Assembly (NCBI GenBank): GCA_036785705.1
Contig: JAWUZG010000032.1
Location: forward strand, 17,603,501-17,667,500
Length of the DNA stretch: 64,000 nt
Reading direction: 5' to 3'
Source: Acanthornis magna
Taxonomy: Eukaryota; Chordata; Aves; Passeriformes; Acanthizidae
This document shows, piece by piece, positions 37,501-49,489 of this stretch. The notes beneath the pieces were generated by a model. The model searched no databases. It saw only the letters and a list, made by a program, of their open reading frames with translations, and was not told the DNA's origin. Position 1 is the stretch's first letter, and each line of letters starts with the position of its first letter. The position numbers were made by a program, and so were the translations under genes.

Positions 37501-40500
37501 AAAAAGTGTGCCCTTAAAACCATTGCTGCTCCTAAATCTTCCCTGCAGCTTCCAAATTTTCTTCCCTTTAGGTTATCACTTTTACTGTTACCCTCTCTTT
37601 GTGCAGTTTTTGTTGGTTTTGAAATAAGCTTTCCAATTAACAATCTGTCTATTATTGGCACTAAATTATTAAAGTCCTTCACAATTAAGTCATTTCAGTG
37701 TCTTGAGAATTTATTAGCTAGGAATTAACTCTTTGTTCACGCATTTACTATCTATGCAGTAGTCCCCAGAGATTTTCTTCATAGATCTTGTTATTCCATA
37801 ATGCTAATTGGTGCCAGTGGAGGATACCTAAATGCCAAGCTATTTTCAGTTGATCTACAGCTATTTCACTAATGAACTTGCACCATGAGCAGAATAAAGC
37901 TAGAGCTCCAACAGAAATGGATGTGTTTGGATTTCTCACAAATGCTTCTGTTGAATTGGCAAAAGGGTGCACTTACTCGTAAAATGCATGAACAAATTTC
38001 AGCTGGCCAATCAACATCTGTTATAGAGATAAATGTGAGCCAAAATTTCTTGTTCTAACGCTCAGCATTTGGCCCAGAAAGAATGATTATTTAAACTTTT
38101 CATGGCCAGATCCCAAACACAGTCTCAGAGCCAGCTAAAGCAGCTACCAGAAAGGTAGGCCATATTCCATATCTGGCTGGAAGGATGCTTGTTAGACTTG
38201 GTTTACTTTTAGCTCAGTCTTGCAGTTCTTTGGCTTTTTTAAATCTGAATTTTCATTTGCATTATAACAGTGCTTTAAATAGTTAATGAATTCAATTATT
38301 GTTATTACAAATTCTATTTAACTAAATATGCAAGTTGTCATATTATTTGCTGACTTTTGGGTATTGATCTTTGTAGAAGCTGTGTGTATGAAAAGTTTGA
38401 TAATAAAAAATTCTGACATAAAATAGGATTTGAATGAATAAAAAATTTTCAGGGTAGATATTGATTTGAAAAATCATGTTAAAGATATGAACATTTCAGA
38501 AGAAAAACTCAAAGCTGATGAAATGTCTTTTTCAATATTTTTCCTTTTGTGACAATTTTGAAACTTTCTAATTTCATGACAAAGGTGTTTTCTGGGGATA
38601 CAGATTCACCATTCTGAACTATTCCCATATAAACCTTTTAATTTCCTGAGCGTCTCATATTGGCACAATAGATTGGACGCTGAGCTGCTTTTTCCTGAGC
38701 AAACCATGAAAGAAAAAGCTTTCCTTTGGGAGACACCACACTGCCTGCAGTACTCTGTCCTGCAAACTGCATTAAATTATCTTTGAAGGTTATCAGTAAT
38801 ATTCTGCTGAATATCAAGAGGTGTCACTGTAGAGCAGTAAAAAACTTCCTCTTCACTGAGTGAATTGCCCTTGTGAGGTTTAATTTTAGCTTTTTTCTTT
38901 GCAGGTGTGGAAAATGGTCTCCAACCCAATGGCCTAAAAAAGCTGAAACAACTTCTCTTACTACTGAAAGGACCCACAGAACACAACAAAAAATTTATCC
39001 TTGTCACAGAGGTCAAGGGGTAGAAAACATCTGAGGTCTTGTTCAATTCTAACTTTGACATGGAGATATTCTAATTAAGTCAAACAAACACATATATCTC
39101 ACCTTCAAGGAACTCTGAAATTATCTGTTTTAAGAAAAGAATGGTTTGAAGGAGTACAATGGAAATGGACATTATAATCCAGCCTCGGGGTGCTAGAAGC
39201 TCTGGCCAAGCTGTGGGTTAGATCCTGATCATCATGTCATTTTGGTGTAATTTTGCCTTTATAGATAGGTTTCCCTGGAATCTTAGGCACTGCTACCCAG
39301 CCGTCATATATTTTGAGATGTCCTCTCTCATTTTTAAGGACAAGGAAACTTCTTCCATATTCATCCTTTTGCCAGCCCTTAGGTCCTACAAGCTCTGTGT
39401 TTCACTCATGTTACCTACCATCTAAAATTTTCTACACAAAAGCAGATGATGGAAGAAATGGGCTTTTGATTCATAAAATGTATTCTTTCCTAATTCACTG
39501 ACTTGAAAAAAGAGAAATTCTGCTCTCAAGTTTCACATAGGAAATATTCATCAGAACAGGAACCCTGGGATCTCAGGGCCTAAACCATTTGCAAATGCAG
39601 ATGGAAGGTGTCACGGTGTCACAATCCTCAGCCAGCCTGAACGGATGGTCCTTTGACTACTGACATCTTGCTGAAAATTCCAGTGTAGTTGCTGAGCACT
39701 TGCTTGTATTTCTCTTTGTTTACCTTGGTCTTGATGTTTTTAAAGCTTTCATGTCACAGATAACATCTCTTTCATCTGCCATGGTGTAAATATAAAGTTT
39801 CTCATTCTTAAATTCAGATCCATGTTCCTGATTGAAGGGTTTCATTGAAGACTCTCTTAGCTTGAGGTTATTCTATACCAAGTAGCACATGTAGGAGCTT
39901 AAACAGGATAGAATCATTATTATTAATTTATTAAAATCAGTTTCAGAGTGTTCCATTCTTTCTCCCTTTAGATTGACATGAAAACAAAATAAAGTATACT
40001 TATGTGAAAGTATATTGATGCAAGAAAATTTTATCTTGATGGAGTATCTTCAAAGGGAAGGAAATCTTCCTCATGGGACAAAAAAGTAGAAGCTTTTCAT
40101 CTTTTAATATAGTTATGAGGAAGGACAGAGGTCAAAAGTTTTTCCTTGTTTGTATACAGTTATGGAGCCACAAGTCTTTCACTAAAATTGAAGCTTATAG
40201 AAGAAAGTCTGTGATGAAAATACAGTTTGCTTTCAAATGTTTGTCATCTTTTTGACATGGCACTTTGTATCCAACTGAAGAGCTAAATAAGCCTAGAAAT
40301 ACTCAAAAAACTTTCAGCCATAGATAAAGGCAAATATATCTCCCCATGAGGTAAAGCTTAGTCCTATTAACTAGTAAGGTCTGGTCAAACTGTAAGATGG
40401 ATACAGTTAGAGCTAAAAAGTACCTGTGTGAAAGAGCATTTTGGCCAGGGTTCATGGCACACTGACCCTGGAACCTGGAAAAACACTGGCAGAAGGAGCA

Positions 40501-42604
40501 GCGGGAGAAACAGTGTTTCAAGGCTTTGTTGTCCCATTTTATGAAGGGGCATCAAGTCAGACTATTTACATGAAATGTTTCAATTCTGGTTTAGTTCTAC
40601 TGAGTTTCAACCTCTGGACTTTCGTACTTTTGTGAAAAACAAATGGCAGGGGAGTTTCAGGAAGTTTTTCTCTCCTCTACCCCACTTATTAAAAATGTCT
40701 CTCTTCTGTCACTGATGAAAGATGCCTTATGAACTCAACCCCATGAGTGTGAAGGGTCTCCCCAGACACTTCAACCACCAGTTTTGTGTTAGAACTTTAC
40801 TTTGTAGAGTTACTTGGATGGCTCTTGCACAAGCTCCACTGTCTGTGTGAATTTGCTTCCTTTGTCCTCTTTTCAGACATAGAGCATTCAGCTGCAACTT
40901 CAACAGTAGTTTCTCTTTTGAGTGTGTACATTGATGTGGCTTCTCAACACAGGCAGCCCCAGCTCTCAGTCCTACAAGCCCAGATGGGCTAATGTCTTTA
41001 ACAACTCCTTTGAGATGTCTCTTTGGGGCTGGGCGCATGTGTGTTTCCTTGTAGCAACAGAAGGGAGCTTTTTCAGAGTTTGTTCAGATTTTCTTGAGAA
41101 ATGGAGAACTTCTCACACTGCAAGACCTGTAAATTTCAGTAGAGACAGAGAAAGCTTTGAACACAATCTTATTAAAACCACTAATTAGAACTCAGGGCTG
41201 TTTCCTATCCCATTACATATATCTTCATTTAGCCCTGAGTTTCCACGGGATCCAGGACCCTGGGAAACTTAGAGGGCCACCTCCCTGAAGAGAGATTACC
41301 TCCTTTTGGTCCATTTTTATTAACAGACTAGGGTTAATGCACTGATCCTGCTTCTCCCACTGGAGTCTGCATTAATAATAAACCAAGCATCATTAACATA
41401 TGTTCAAGGATGTTTGGAAGTATTTAAGTTTCACTTTGCATTAAGTGACAGCTCCTCTGAAATCACTCCTGTTAAGGAGACTGTTGCACCATGCAGGGGT
41501 TGATCAAAGGGCAGACCCTTGAAAAATAAGAAATCATGTAAGTCAAGATGTTCCTAAACACTCATTAAATATAAAACTCATGGGCACAGATCATGTTGAA
41601 ATGGTGTCAGTTAAAACTTGACTGAAGTAGTGGATCTGGGTGTGAGTATTTAATTTGAGAAAACCATTGCTGAAAAATATTTTGGAGGAGTTTAATATTG
41701 TGACAAAAAAAGGCCATAGGAGATTATCCATGTGAAAACAAGTTAAGCAGTAAGTAGAATTAAAACAATTCGATGTATGGATTACTGTCTGTATTTCACA
41801 GTGTTCTGGTCTCCAGATCCTTGAGGTGAAGTTGGAAACTGAAGAGTGTAGAGGAAAAAGAACCAAAAAAAGTGGTTTGGAAAGAAAGGCCTGGATACTT
41901 TAATCAGTTTGACTTATAAAATAGATGTCAGTGAAGCAACTTATAGTGTTTATTGATAGTTTAGAAAGATATGAAAAAAAAACCAAAACAACAAAAAGAC
42001 CAAAATTTGACATCAAAAGAGTGTACTGTAGGAGAAGACACAATTTATGAAAGCTGCAGGAAAATATGCAAAGGAAAAAAAATTGAAGAATATTCATAGG
42101 ACTGATATAGAGCAATACAACATACCATTGAAGAAAATATTAGATTCTCCATGGCCTCATCTTAAGGATTAATGTCTTTCCGGAAAGCGCGCTCCAGTCA
42201 AACACAATTCAGTGAGGGCAGAAAGTAAGGGTATCTGGTTTAAATTTAGTGACCTATGATCTATGAGACAACCAGTTGTTTTTAGCTCTTACATGTAAGC
42301 AAAATTGCAGTAAATGGTGATGCATGAATTTTAGAGGTATTCTATTGATTTCAATAGGCCTTAATGAATTAAGTTTATAAAATAAGTTTATACTCTATAA
42401 GTTTGTACTCTAATAACAGGACCTTGTTTCATGATCATCTATGGTGCTATGAAAATGGCATGTCTATGAAAATAGTCCTTAGAAAGAGAGGATCTTGCAG
42501 TTAGTTAAAATTTGATGTGAGTTAGGGCCTGAATTTACAAAGGTGTTAAGGAACGCTTCTTCTGCTGCTCTTAAAAGAGTGTAAACTTCTAAGAGGTTTG
42601 TGGA
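34556..42604. other. Unannotated stretch, about 8 kb
   Basis: No gene or repeat recognised. The stretch is AT-rich throughout. A 162-codon plus-strand frame at 37240-37728 is hydrophobic and cysteine-containing but shows no domain, and a minus-strand frame overlaps it. TAAT-rich DNA around 37610-38100 could hold conserved noncoding elements, which cannot be judged from one genome. Confidence 0.45.
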
Positions 42605-42749
42605 AGAGCCTTAGCTCAGTTGGTCAGAGCAGGGCTCTAATAACACCAGTTGTGGGTTTGAACCCTGTGTGGGCCATTCATTTAGGAGCTGGACATGATG
42701 ATTCGTGTGGGTCCCTTCCAGCTCAGAATATTCCATGATTCTCTGAATA
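42605..42749 (+). mobile_element. tRNA-Ile-derived SINE with CR1 tail (TguSINE1-like)
   Basis: The first part (42605-42676) folds in register with tRNA-Ile. It has a pol III A box TAGCTCAGTTGG (42612-42623), an anticodon-arm region GCTCTAATAACACC resembling tRNA-Ile(AAT), a B box GGTTTGAACCC (42655-42665) and a 3' end GTGTGGGCCA. It runs directly into a CR1-type 3' tail: GAGCTGGACATGATGATTC, then GTGGGTCCCTTCCAGCTC, then AATATTCCATGATTCT. That composite is the known architecture of the passerine TguSINE1 family, which is thought to be moved by CR1 machinery recognising the shared tail. The acceptor stem no longer pairs properly and the tail is fused, so this is not a working tRNA gene. No target-site duplication is obvious. 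Confidence 0.88.
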
Positions 42750-44984
42750 TAGACTGGAGGTATGGGGGTACCTATGTGATTTGGAAAATCCCAGATGTAA
42801 CATTATACATATATACTCTCTCATAGACTATGTAGAAGTAGCAGATATCAGAAGTCTTGTGGTGGTGTCCCTTTCCCTGACTCTATGAGCCATTAGCCAA
42901 GAACCTCACATCAGTGAAAACAATATGTATAGGCTGCATAATTTGGAAAGCCAAGTTCTCCACCATAGTTCACCAACAGGAATTACAGTAGTTCCTAGGG
43001 GACTCTCATTGTTCCATTACAGGAAAGGCAGAATGGCTCTGGATGTGCAGCAACACAGAGGCAGTGATGGTGGAGTTGCTGGCACCCTTCACTGCTGGGC
43101 AAAGGACACTTGTGTTCTCTGCTTAAACATCATGAAGGTCAGGACCCAGCATTTGGCTACGCCTGTTATAATTTCTCACAAGTGGCTGCAGTAAGCAGAG
43201 GAACAAAAAGCAAAAATAACTACTTTAAAAGTATGAACATGTTTTTTAATAGTTAAATTGGGTTAGTATGGCAATATGTACTGCTGATAGTGTCAAGATA
43301 CAAGAAACTTAGATATTGTGTTTATTAAAGGTTGTAAAATAGGGGAACTACTTTATATATCCTCAGAAATTACTCTCTTTCATCAAAATAACACAAGAAC
43401 ATCAGTCAAACATAGTAATAAAAAAGTTCTTTATCTTAGAATGAAAAAGAAATGATACCTTGAAAATATAACTGATGTCTTAGCATTGATGCTGGCATGG
43501 ACACAGAAAAAATTTTTTCTTCCTTGAGTGAAAAAAATTGGATTTATCTCTGAGAATATCTACTACAATCCCTTCATTGTGATTTCTTTTTAAAAGTTCA
43601 GTAGAAAGTTTGAGTGTTCTGTCTGCTTTTGATTCTTTTATTTTTTTCTAGTCCAGTAATTTTTTTTATTTATTTTTGTTCTAATTAAGAGAGAGATTCT
43701 TCTCCTCCCTTCCACTATGTCTTTGAAAGAGCTAAGAAAAGGCCTGTTTATTTCTGTTGTGCTAATCCCTTTTTCATATGGTCGTGCACAATGCCTAAGA
43801 TGATGAGAGCATCTGCATGTGGTCTCTGAATATATTTATTTTGACAAGCTCTCAAGAGACGAGACATAGAAATTACCATATTCTACTTTCTTATCTGTGA
43901 TGAGTTTTCAATTCCGATCCTCTTCTGCATCCAGCATCAGTTCTTTATTTCCAATGGTAAAATTTCGGTGGTTATATTTATTTATTTTTTAATGAACCAA
44001 AAGTTCTGTTCTTGTTTGTGTAGGGCTCATATTTGTGGGAAGGGTATAATCACACGACTGTAGTCTGGGCGGCGTCCCAAGGGCACCATGTGTGAAAACT
44101 TGAGAAGATTTTCCTGCCTGGCTGTGTCACTTTAGACACAGGACTGCGAATTTAATACAATTTTAGCTGACAGTGAGTTGCTCTGCATTTAGTTTAATGG
44201 GGATAAAAGAGAAGAGAAAATGTTTAGTTTTAAATGATGTTCTTATGGGGAAAAAAAAAGCCAAACCTGAAAGCAAAGGATCCTAATGGGCTGTATCTTT
44301 TTCTACCTTGGAGAGAAGCTAAGGGCCTTGAAAATTACTGTCTTTTACATAGAGGTTTATGGTAAGCCAGATTCCAGCAGGCATTTCCAGCAGGCTGAGT
44401 GTGTGCGCTTACTGATATTGAGTAGTTTTGACAGAATTTATGAAGTTGTAACATGTAAATTTCTCATTTACCACAGTTCTCAAATACCAAGAGGATTTAC
44501 TTGTTGAAGTTGTCCCAAATGCCTTCAAGAACTAGTGTAGAAAACTAGTTGGAGTAACTTTCAAATTTTTTCCTCCCTTAAAAACAGCTAAAAGTTACTG
44601 TATGTAGTCTGAAAACTTTACAGGAAAACTGTCCAATTTCCAGGAGAAAAAACTACATTGGCTGAATAGAAATTATGTTTTAATATTTTCTTTAATATCA
44701 GCTGTCAAAGACAGCTGATTCAAAGACAACTCTGATTCAAATATGGGATGAACAGCCACACAGCTCTACCACAACAGGCATACAACAATCCAGGCTCTGA
44801 GGTGGTGAGTGGGGAATGAAGTTAAACTGTGGATTTGCACTGTAACACCAAATACATCACTTAACAGATAGTAATAGAAAAGGACTCTGATTTACAGCAA
44901 AAATGGAACTGAGAATTATCTTCTTGGGTGAAACTTACTTGTTAGTTATTGTAGAGAGAGTTGTTATGTAGGAATTAGGGCTTC
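42750..44984. other. Unannotated stretch
   Basis: AT-rich, no gene recognised. A perfect 10-bp stem hairpin (ATCAGCTGTC-AAA-GACAGCTGAT) lies at 44697-44719. The 89-codon frame at 42925-43194 has no known motif. Confidence 0.5.
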
Positions 44985-45011
44985 TTCCCCCAAAAAGGCA
45001 GTGGGATCAAT

Positions 45012-45272
45012 AACTCAGCTGAAGTGTACCTACACCAATGCATGGGCAACAAACAGGAAGCCACTGGGCAACAGCAAAACTGTGACGCAGATGCCAATAT
45101 GGAAACATGGTGGGATGACTTGCACAACTGGAATGCTTCAATGAATGGTTATGAACTAATCGGAAGGGATTGGCAAGGAGGAATAATCCTATATGTTAGG
45201 GAAAGTTTTGATTGTCCAGGAAGGCTGAACATTCTTCAAGAAAGAAATCTTACAGGTGCAGGAGCAGGCTGA
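45012..45272 (+). pseudogene. CR1 ORF2 endonuclease-domain remnant
   Basis: The frame holds MGNKQE, then METWWDD (around the catalytic Glu of the APE-type endonuclease, the ETWW word typical of CR1), WNASMNGYELIGRD and LYVRESFDC. In an intact CR1 this domain nicks target DNA to start reverse transcription. Here it lacks its N-terminal part and is cut off soon after the LYVRE block, which leaves well under half the usual domain. It cannot be functional. The following 450 bp carry scattered CR1 linker words (for example AKDEEKAEVF-like coding at about 45540-45570) in broken frames. Confidence 0.85.
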
Positions 45273-45740
45273 AAGGTAGGGTGTTGTGGAAGAAGATGAG
45301 CCTGGCTGAACTGAGAGCTTTGGCTGGAACTCAGGAAATAAAGGAGAATTTATGAGCTTTGAAAGAAGTAGCAGCAACTCAGCAGGACTAAAACAATGTC
45401 ATTAGGTTATGCAGGGGGATAATTAAAAGGGGTAAAGTGCAAACAGAACTTATAGGACAATAGAAAAGTGTCTAGAAATACATCAGGAATAAAAGGAGAA
45501 TCTCCATTCTTTATTAGACGTAGGGGGAAACACAGTGACAAAGGATGAGGAAAAGGCTGAGGTATTTCTCTGCTCAGTCTTTAATAGTAAGACCAGCTGT
45601 TCTCTGGGCACCCAGGCCCTCAGCTAGGAGACAGGGACAGGGAGGATGACAAAGCCCCCATAATCCAAGGGGAAATGATCTTAGACACTTAGACACACAC
45701 AGGTCTATGGGATGAGTACCACTCAAGGGTACTGACAGAG

Positions 45741-46995
45741 TTGGCAGACATGCTCACCAAGCTACTTTCAATCACTTATCAGAAGTCTTGTCTTGTCAAG
45801 GATGTCCCAGTGGGCTGGAGGTTTGCAAATGTGACACCCATCTACAAGGAGTGCTGGAAGAAGGATCTGAGGAACTCCAGGCCTGTCAGCCTGACATTAG
45901 TGCTGGGGAAGGAGCAGACGTCTGGAGCAGTCATGGAGCAGATCATCTTGAGTGTCATCATGCAGCACCTACAAGACAGTCAGGGAATCAGAACCAGCCA
46001 GCAGGGGTTTAGGAAAGCCAGGTCCTGCTTGACCAACCTGATCGCAGCCCAGTAAGTGGATGAGGAAAAAGCTGTGTTTGGTGGCTACCTGGACTTTAGT
46101 GAGGATTTTGACACCACTTCCCACAACATTCTCCTGCAGAAACAGGCTACTCATGGCCTGGATGGGTGCATTGTTCATTGGTTACAATCTGCCTGGATGG
46201 CTGGGCCCAGAGAGTGGTGGGGAATGCAGTTAAATTCAGTTGGCAGCTGGTCACAAGTGGTGTTCCCAAGGTCTCAGTATTGGGGTCAATCTTGTTTAAT
46301 ATCTTTATCAGTGGTCTGGATGAGGGGACTGAATGTACCCTCATTTGGTTTGCAGATTGAACCAAGCTGGGTGGGAGTGTTGATCTGCTGGAGGGAAGGA
46401 AGGCTCTGCAGAGGGATCTGGACAGGCTGGAGAGATGGGCTGAGGCCAATTGTTTGAGGTTTAACAGGGCAGAGTGCTGGGTCCTGCACTTGGGGTCATA
46501 ACAACCCTATGTGGTGTTACAGGCTTGGGGCAGAGTGGCTGAAAAGCTGCTTGGTAGAAAAAGACTGTGTGTCCTGGTCAACACCCAGATGGACATGAGC
46601 CAGCAGTGTGTCCAGGTGGCCAAGAAGTCCAGTGGCATCCTGGCTCGTGTCAGCAATAGCGTAGCCAGCAGCACCAGGGAAGTGACTGTGCCCTGTACTT
46701 GGCACTGGTGAGCCTCCATCTCACATCCTGTGTTCAGTTTTGGACCCTTCACCACAAGAAGGACACTGAGGCACTGGAGCATGTCCAGAGAAGGACAATG
46801 AAGCTGGTGAAGGGTCTGGTGCACAAGTCTGATGAAGAGCTGGTATTGGTTATTCTGGAGAAATGGAGGCTGAGAGGAGACCTATTGCTCTCTACAAATA
46901 CCTGAAATGAAAAATTTCTCCACCAAGTGTTGTAAGGCACTGGAACAGGCTGTCCAGGGAAGTAGTGGAATCATCTTCCCTGGAGGTATTTAAAA
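45741..46995 (+). pseudogene. CR1 ORF2 reverse-transcriptase remnant
   Basis: Homology runs through the whole RT in changing frames. It includes the PVGWRFANVTPIYK and RPVSLT blocks (from 45,807), QQGFRKARSCLTNL (about 46,003) and motif [11 protein letters not shown] (46,086-46,118). Next come a GVPKVSVLG block and the catalytic FADD box, reduced to FAD-stop at 46,349-46,360. The thumb and C-terminal words [31 protein letters not shown] and RLRGDL follow. A stop at 46053-46055 and at least two frameshifts (about 46195 and after 46700) confirm that it is dead. An intact protein would copy CR1 and possibly SINE RNA by target-primed reverse transcription. Confidence 0.9.
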
Positions 46996-47030
46996 GACAT
47001 TTTTGTATGAACATGGTGGAAGAATGCAAC

Positions 47031-47624
47031 CCCATGCATGTAGGGTCTTCTACATCTGGCTGCTGGGAGAGGGAATAGGGTCAGATCTGAAAAAAATCAC
47101 ACCCTTGAAGGCATGTAAGCTCCCATTCCTATGGGAGTTCATACATCTAAATAATATTTTTATTAATGTAACCTTCAATTTTAAATTTTTTTTTTTTTTT
47201 GCCTATTCAGTGTTCAAATTTTATCATCAAATACTATTTTTCCTAAGTGTAATCCTGGTGTGATTCTGGTGAAATAAATGGATGTATACTATTCTTACTG
47301 AGATCAAATGGTGAATTCTGAGATCCTCTTACTGTGTGACATCTAGCAACTCTGATTGAGTATAGGAACTGGATTATTCCTCCTTTCCATGACACCATTT
47401 CAAAATCTGCATTTCACCCCTGTGTATGAAACACTGGACAGGAAACAGGAACTCATCCAGAAAAAGCAGCAATAAAGTAGCACATCTGCAGTCAAATGTT
47501 TTGCATACTTAACATTTCCTTATCATGTGCAAACGCTTCAAAAAACCACTTTATATATATACCCAGTTGAGTAGAAATAACAACATTTGATAACAGCACA
47601 GAATATTGCCCTGGAGCTCTTGAA
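47031..47624. other. Unannotated stretch
   Basis: AT-rich, with a T run at 47189-47202. No gene or clear repeat follows the abrupt end of CR1. Confidence 0.5.
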
Positions 47625-47745
47625 GTCATTTATCAGGAATGAGAATATTGTCCTTTTGCTACAGAGAAAACTCCAAACTTTTGAGTGAGCAAATGATCTG
47701 CCCTGGAGCACACGCAAGGCAGTAGTAAGACAGAAATACTATTAA
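47625..47745 (+). mobile_element. MIR/CORE-SINE-like ancient relic
   Basis: CTACAGAGAAAACTCC, then TTTGAGTGAGCAAATGATCTG, then CCCTGGAGCACACGCAAGGC and AGTAGTAAGACAG preserve the order of the MIR core (acagag-aaact, gtgatctgccc, cacacagcaag, cagtggcagagc). Divergence is high. This is the third such relic in the window. Confidence 0.5.
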
Positions 47746-49485
47746 AAACTGTGTCCTGGGATATGCTGATACACCCGGCTACCTCTTCTCATTCTGAGAT
47801 GTCAACCAACTTTGTGTCTGCTTTTGTGGGAGAAGGAGGCAATAAAGCAGAGGATGTATCCTCACATGAGATAACTGAAAAAAATACACACTTAAATTTT
47901 TTGAAAGCCTAGAGTTTACACTGACACAAAACAAAACTCAGAAAACCCATACTTGGAGTCCAGCTTCTAAAATGACTGTGTGACCTATTCTTCTTTTGGT
48001 GAATTAAATGGGACTAACAAGATGTGAGGAAGGTCATGAATATACAGAAGAGAATAAAAAGTAGAGAGGACTAAAATGCAATGGAATTTTGTTGAACCAG
48101 AAGAAAAATCACTGGGACATGAAAGAGTATTTATAGAATGAATAGTTGTAAAGAATAACAAGTATACTTACAGTTCCAGGCTTGTCTGAACTGGAACCAT
48201 AAATTGCTGGAGGGAAGTTCAGACTGTTTTAAGCAGAATCACACTTCGTGGATCACTTTTTCATTACCCAAGTACTTCCTCATGAAAACATTTTCATTTT
48301 ATTTACTGGTTTTCAAAAAAATCCAGCATCAGTTGTAGAAGCTACTATGTAATGAACAGTTTAGTGTACCTACAGTATTCGTTTGTCTTGGTCTGTGCTT
48401 GAAAAATATTATCTCAGGAAAACTGTCTTAGTGTAACCCATTGCTGGAGTGTGTGCTTCATGGATCCCTATGGCTCTTCAGAGCAATCAAATGTGCAAAG
48501 GAACAGTTACTGCTCACAAAGAATTATTGAATTTCAAGGTGCGTCACCAGCTGCACAGCCACTGTATTTCCTTTTCTCTTTTTTCCTTTTTTTATTTTTT
48601 TTCTTTCATTTTTTTTCCTTTTTTTTATACAAATGAGGCACAAGATGCTAAGTTCCTTTATGTTATGGGGTGATAAAATGTCATCTTTGAAGAAACCAAT
48701 ATGAGTGGTTTTGAGTTACATACAATGATAAGAAAAAAAGAGAAACCCACCCTACCATATCTACAGAAGTATTTTTTTTCAACTGCTCTGTTCTCTGAGG
48801 AAAAAAAAAGTCCTTTGAGCTGGGACCTTGTAGGCTGTTTCAGCTGGAGGTGGATTGTTTCAGCTGCTCAGAAGGTACAGGAGCTCCAAAATGAGTTTAT
48901 AATGGAAAAGTTTGTGGATTCTTAACTTCATCAGTGCACACAGACAGTTCCAAAGGATGTAAAAAGATATTTGAAAGAGTTTTGAAAAACAGGTTTTGTT
49001 CCTTTCGTAAGTGAAGTAGTAGCAGAGCCTTTTTTCATTTGAGCTTCCCCTGATGGCTCAAATCTAACTAGCTAATTAATTAACTCTACCTGGTTGCTAA
49101 TTAAACAGTTGGAGAAATGGCTTTGAAATAAAAATTGGTTCAAAAAGATACAAGAAAAACATAGTAACTGGGTTGTAAAGTATCAGTGAAATTCTGGGCA
49201 GTTAAGACACAGTCCTCTGGTATATTTCTCCATATGAGCAGGTGTTATGTGACCAACAAACAGAGTTGTACTCATTATACAAATGATTACTGGTTACAAA
49301 ATGCACAAGTTCAGAGCCATTACACAACAGACAGAAAAATTAACTCCATTATTTAGAATGATTTTGGTTTTTGTGACAGCTTGGATGTGATTTTTAGAAA
49401 CATGAGGTCAAGGTAAGTACCAGATCCAGTCAAGTGATTGCTAGTGAATACTTTGTCAAAAAAACCTAGGGATTTCCTCACAATC
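47746..49485. other. Unannotated stretch
   Basis: No gene recognised. A T-rich low-complexity patch at 48560-48626 produces hydrophobic frames that are artefacts. Confidence 0.5.
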
Positions 49486-49489
49486 ATGA

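Larger units (their letters stand above)
44985..47030 (+). mobile_element. CR1 LINE, truncated at both ends
   Basis: A forward-strand CR1 copy keeps recognisable ORF2 from inside the endonuclease domain, across the linker, to near the C-terminus of the reverse transcriptase. The copy is 5'-truncated, as is usual. It also appears to stop near the final ORF2 codons (GTATTTAAAAGACATTTTTG, about 46987-47006) without the 3' UTR and its terminal repeats, which is less usual. The middle (45240-45740) is shortened relative to a full ORF2, so internal deletion is likely. Protein remnants are listed separately. Confidence 0.9.

Noticed and set aside
37240..37728. 162-codon hydrophobic plus-strand frame
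   Set aside because: No domain, no signal peptide pattern that stands out, AT-rich codons, and an opposing frame in the same place.
42605..42676. Functional tRNA-Ile gene
   Set aside because: The acceptor stem does not pair cleanly and the sequence runs into a CR1 tail, so it is the head of a SINE.
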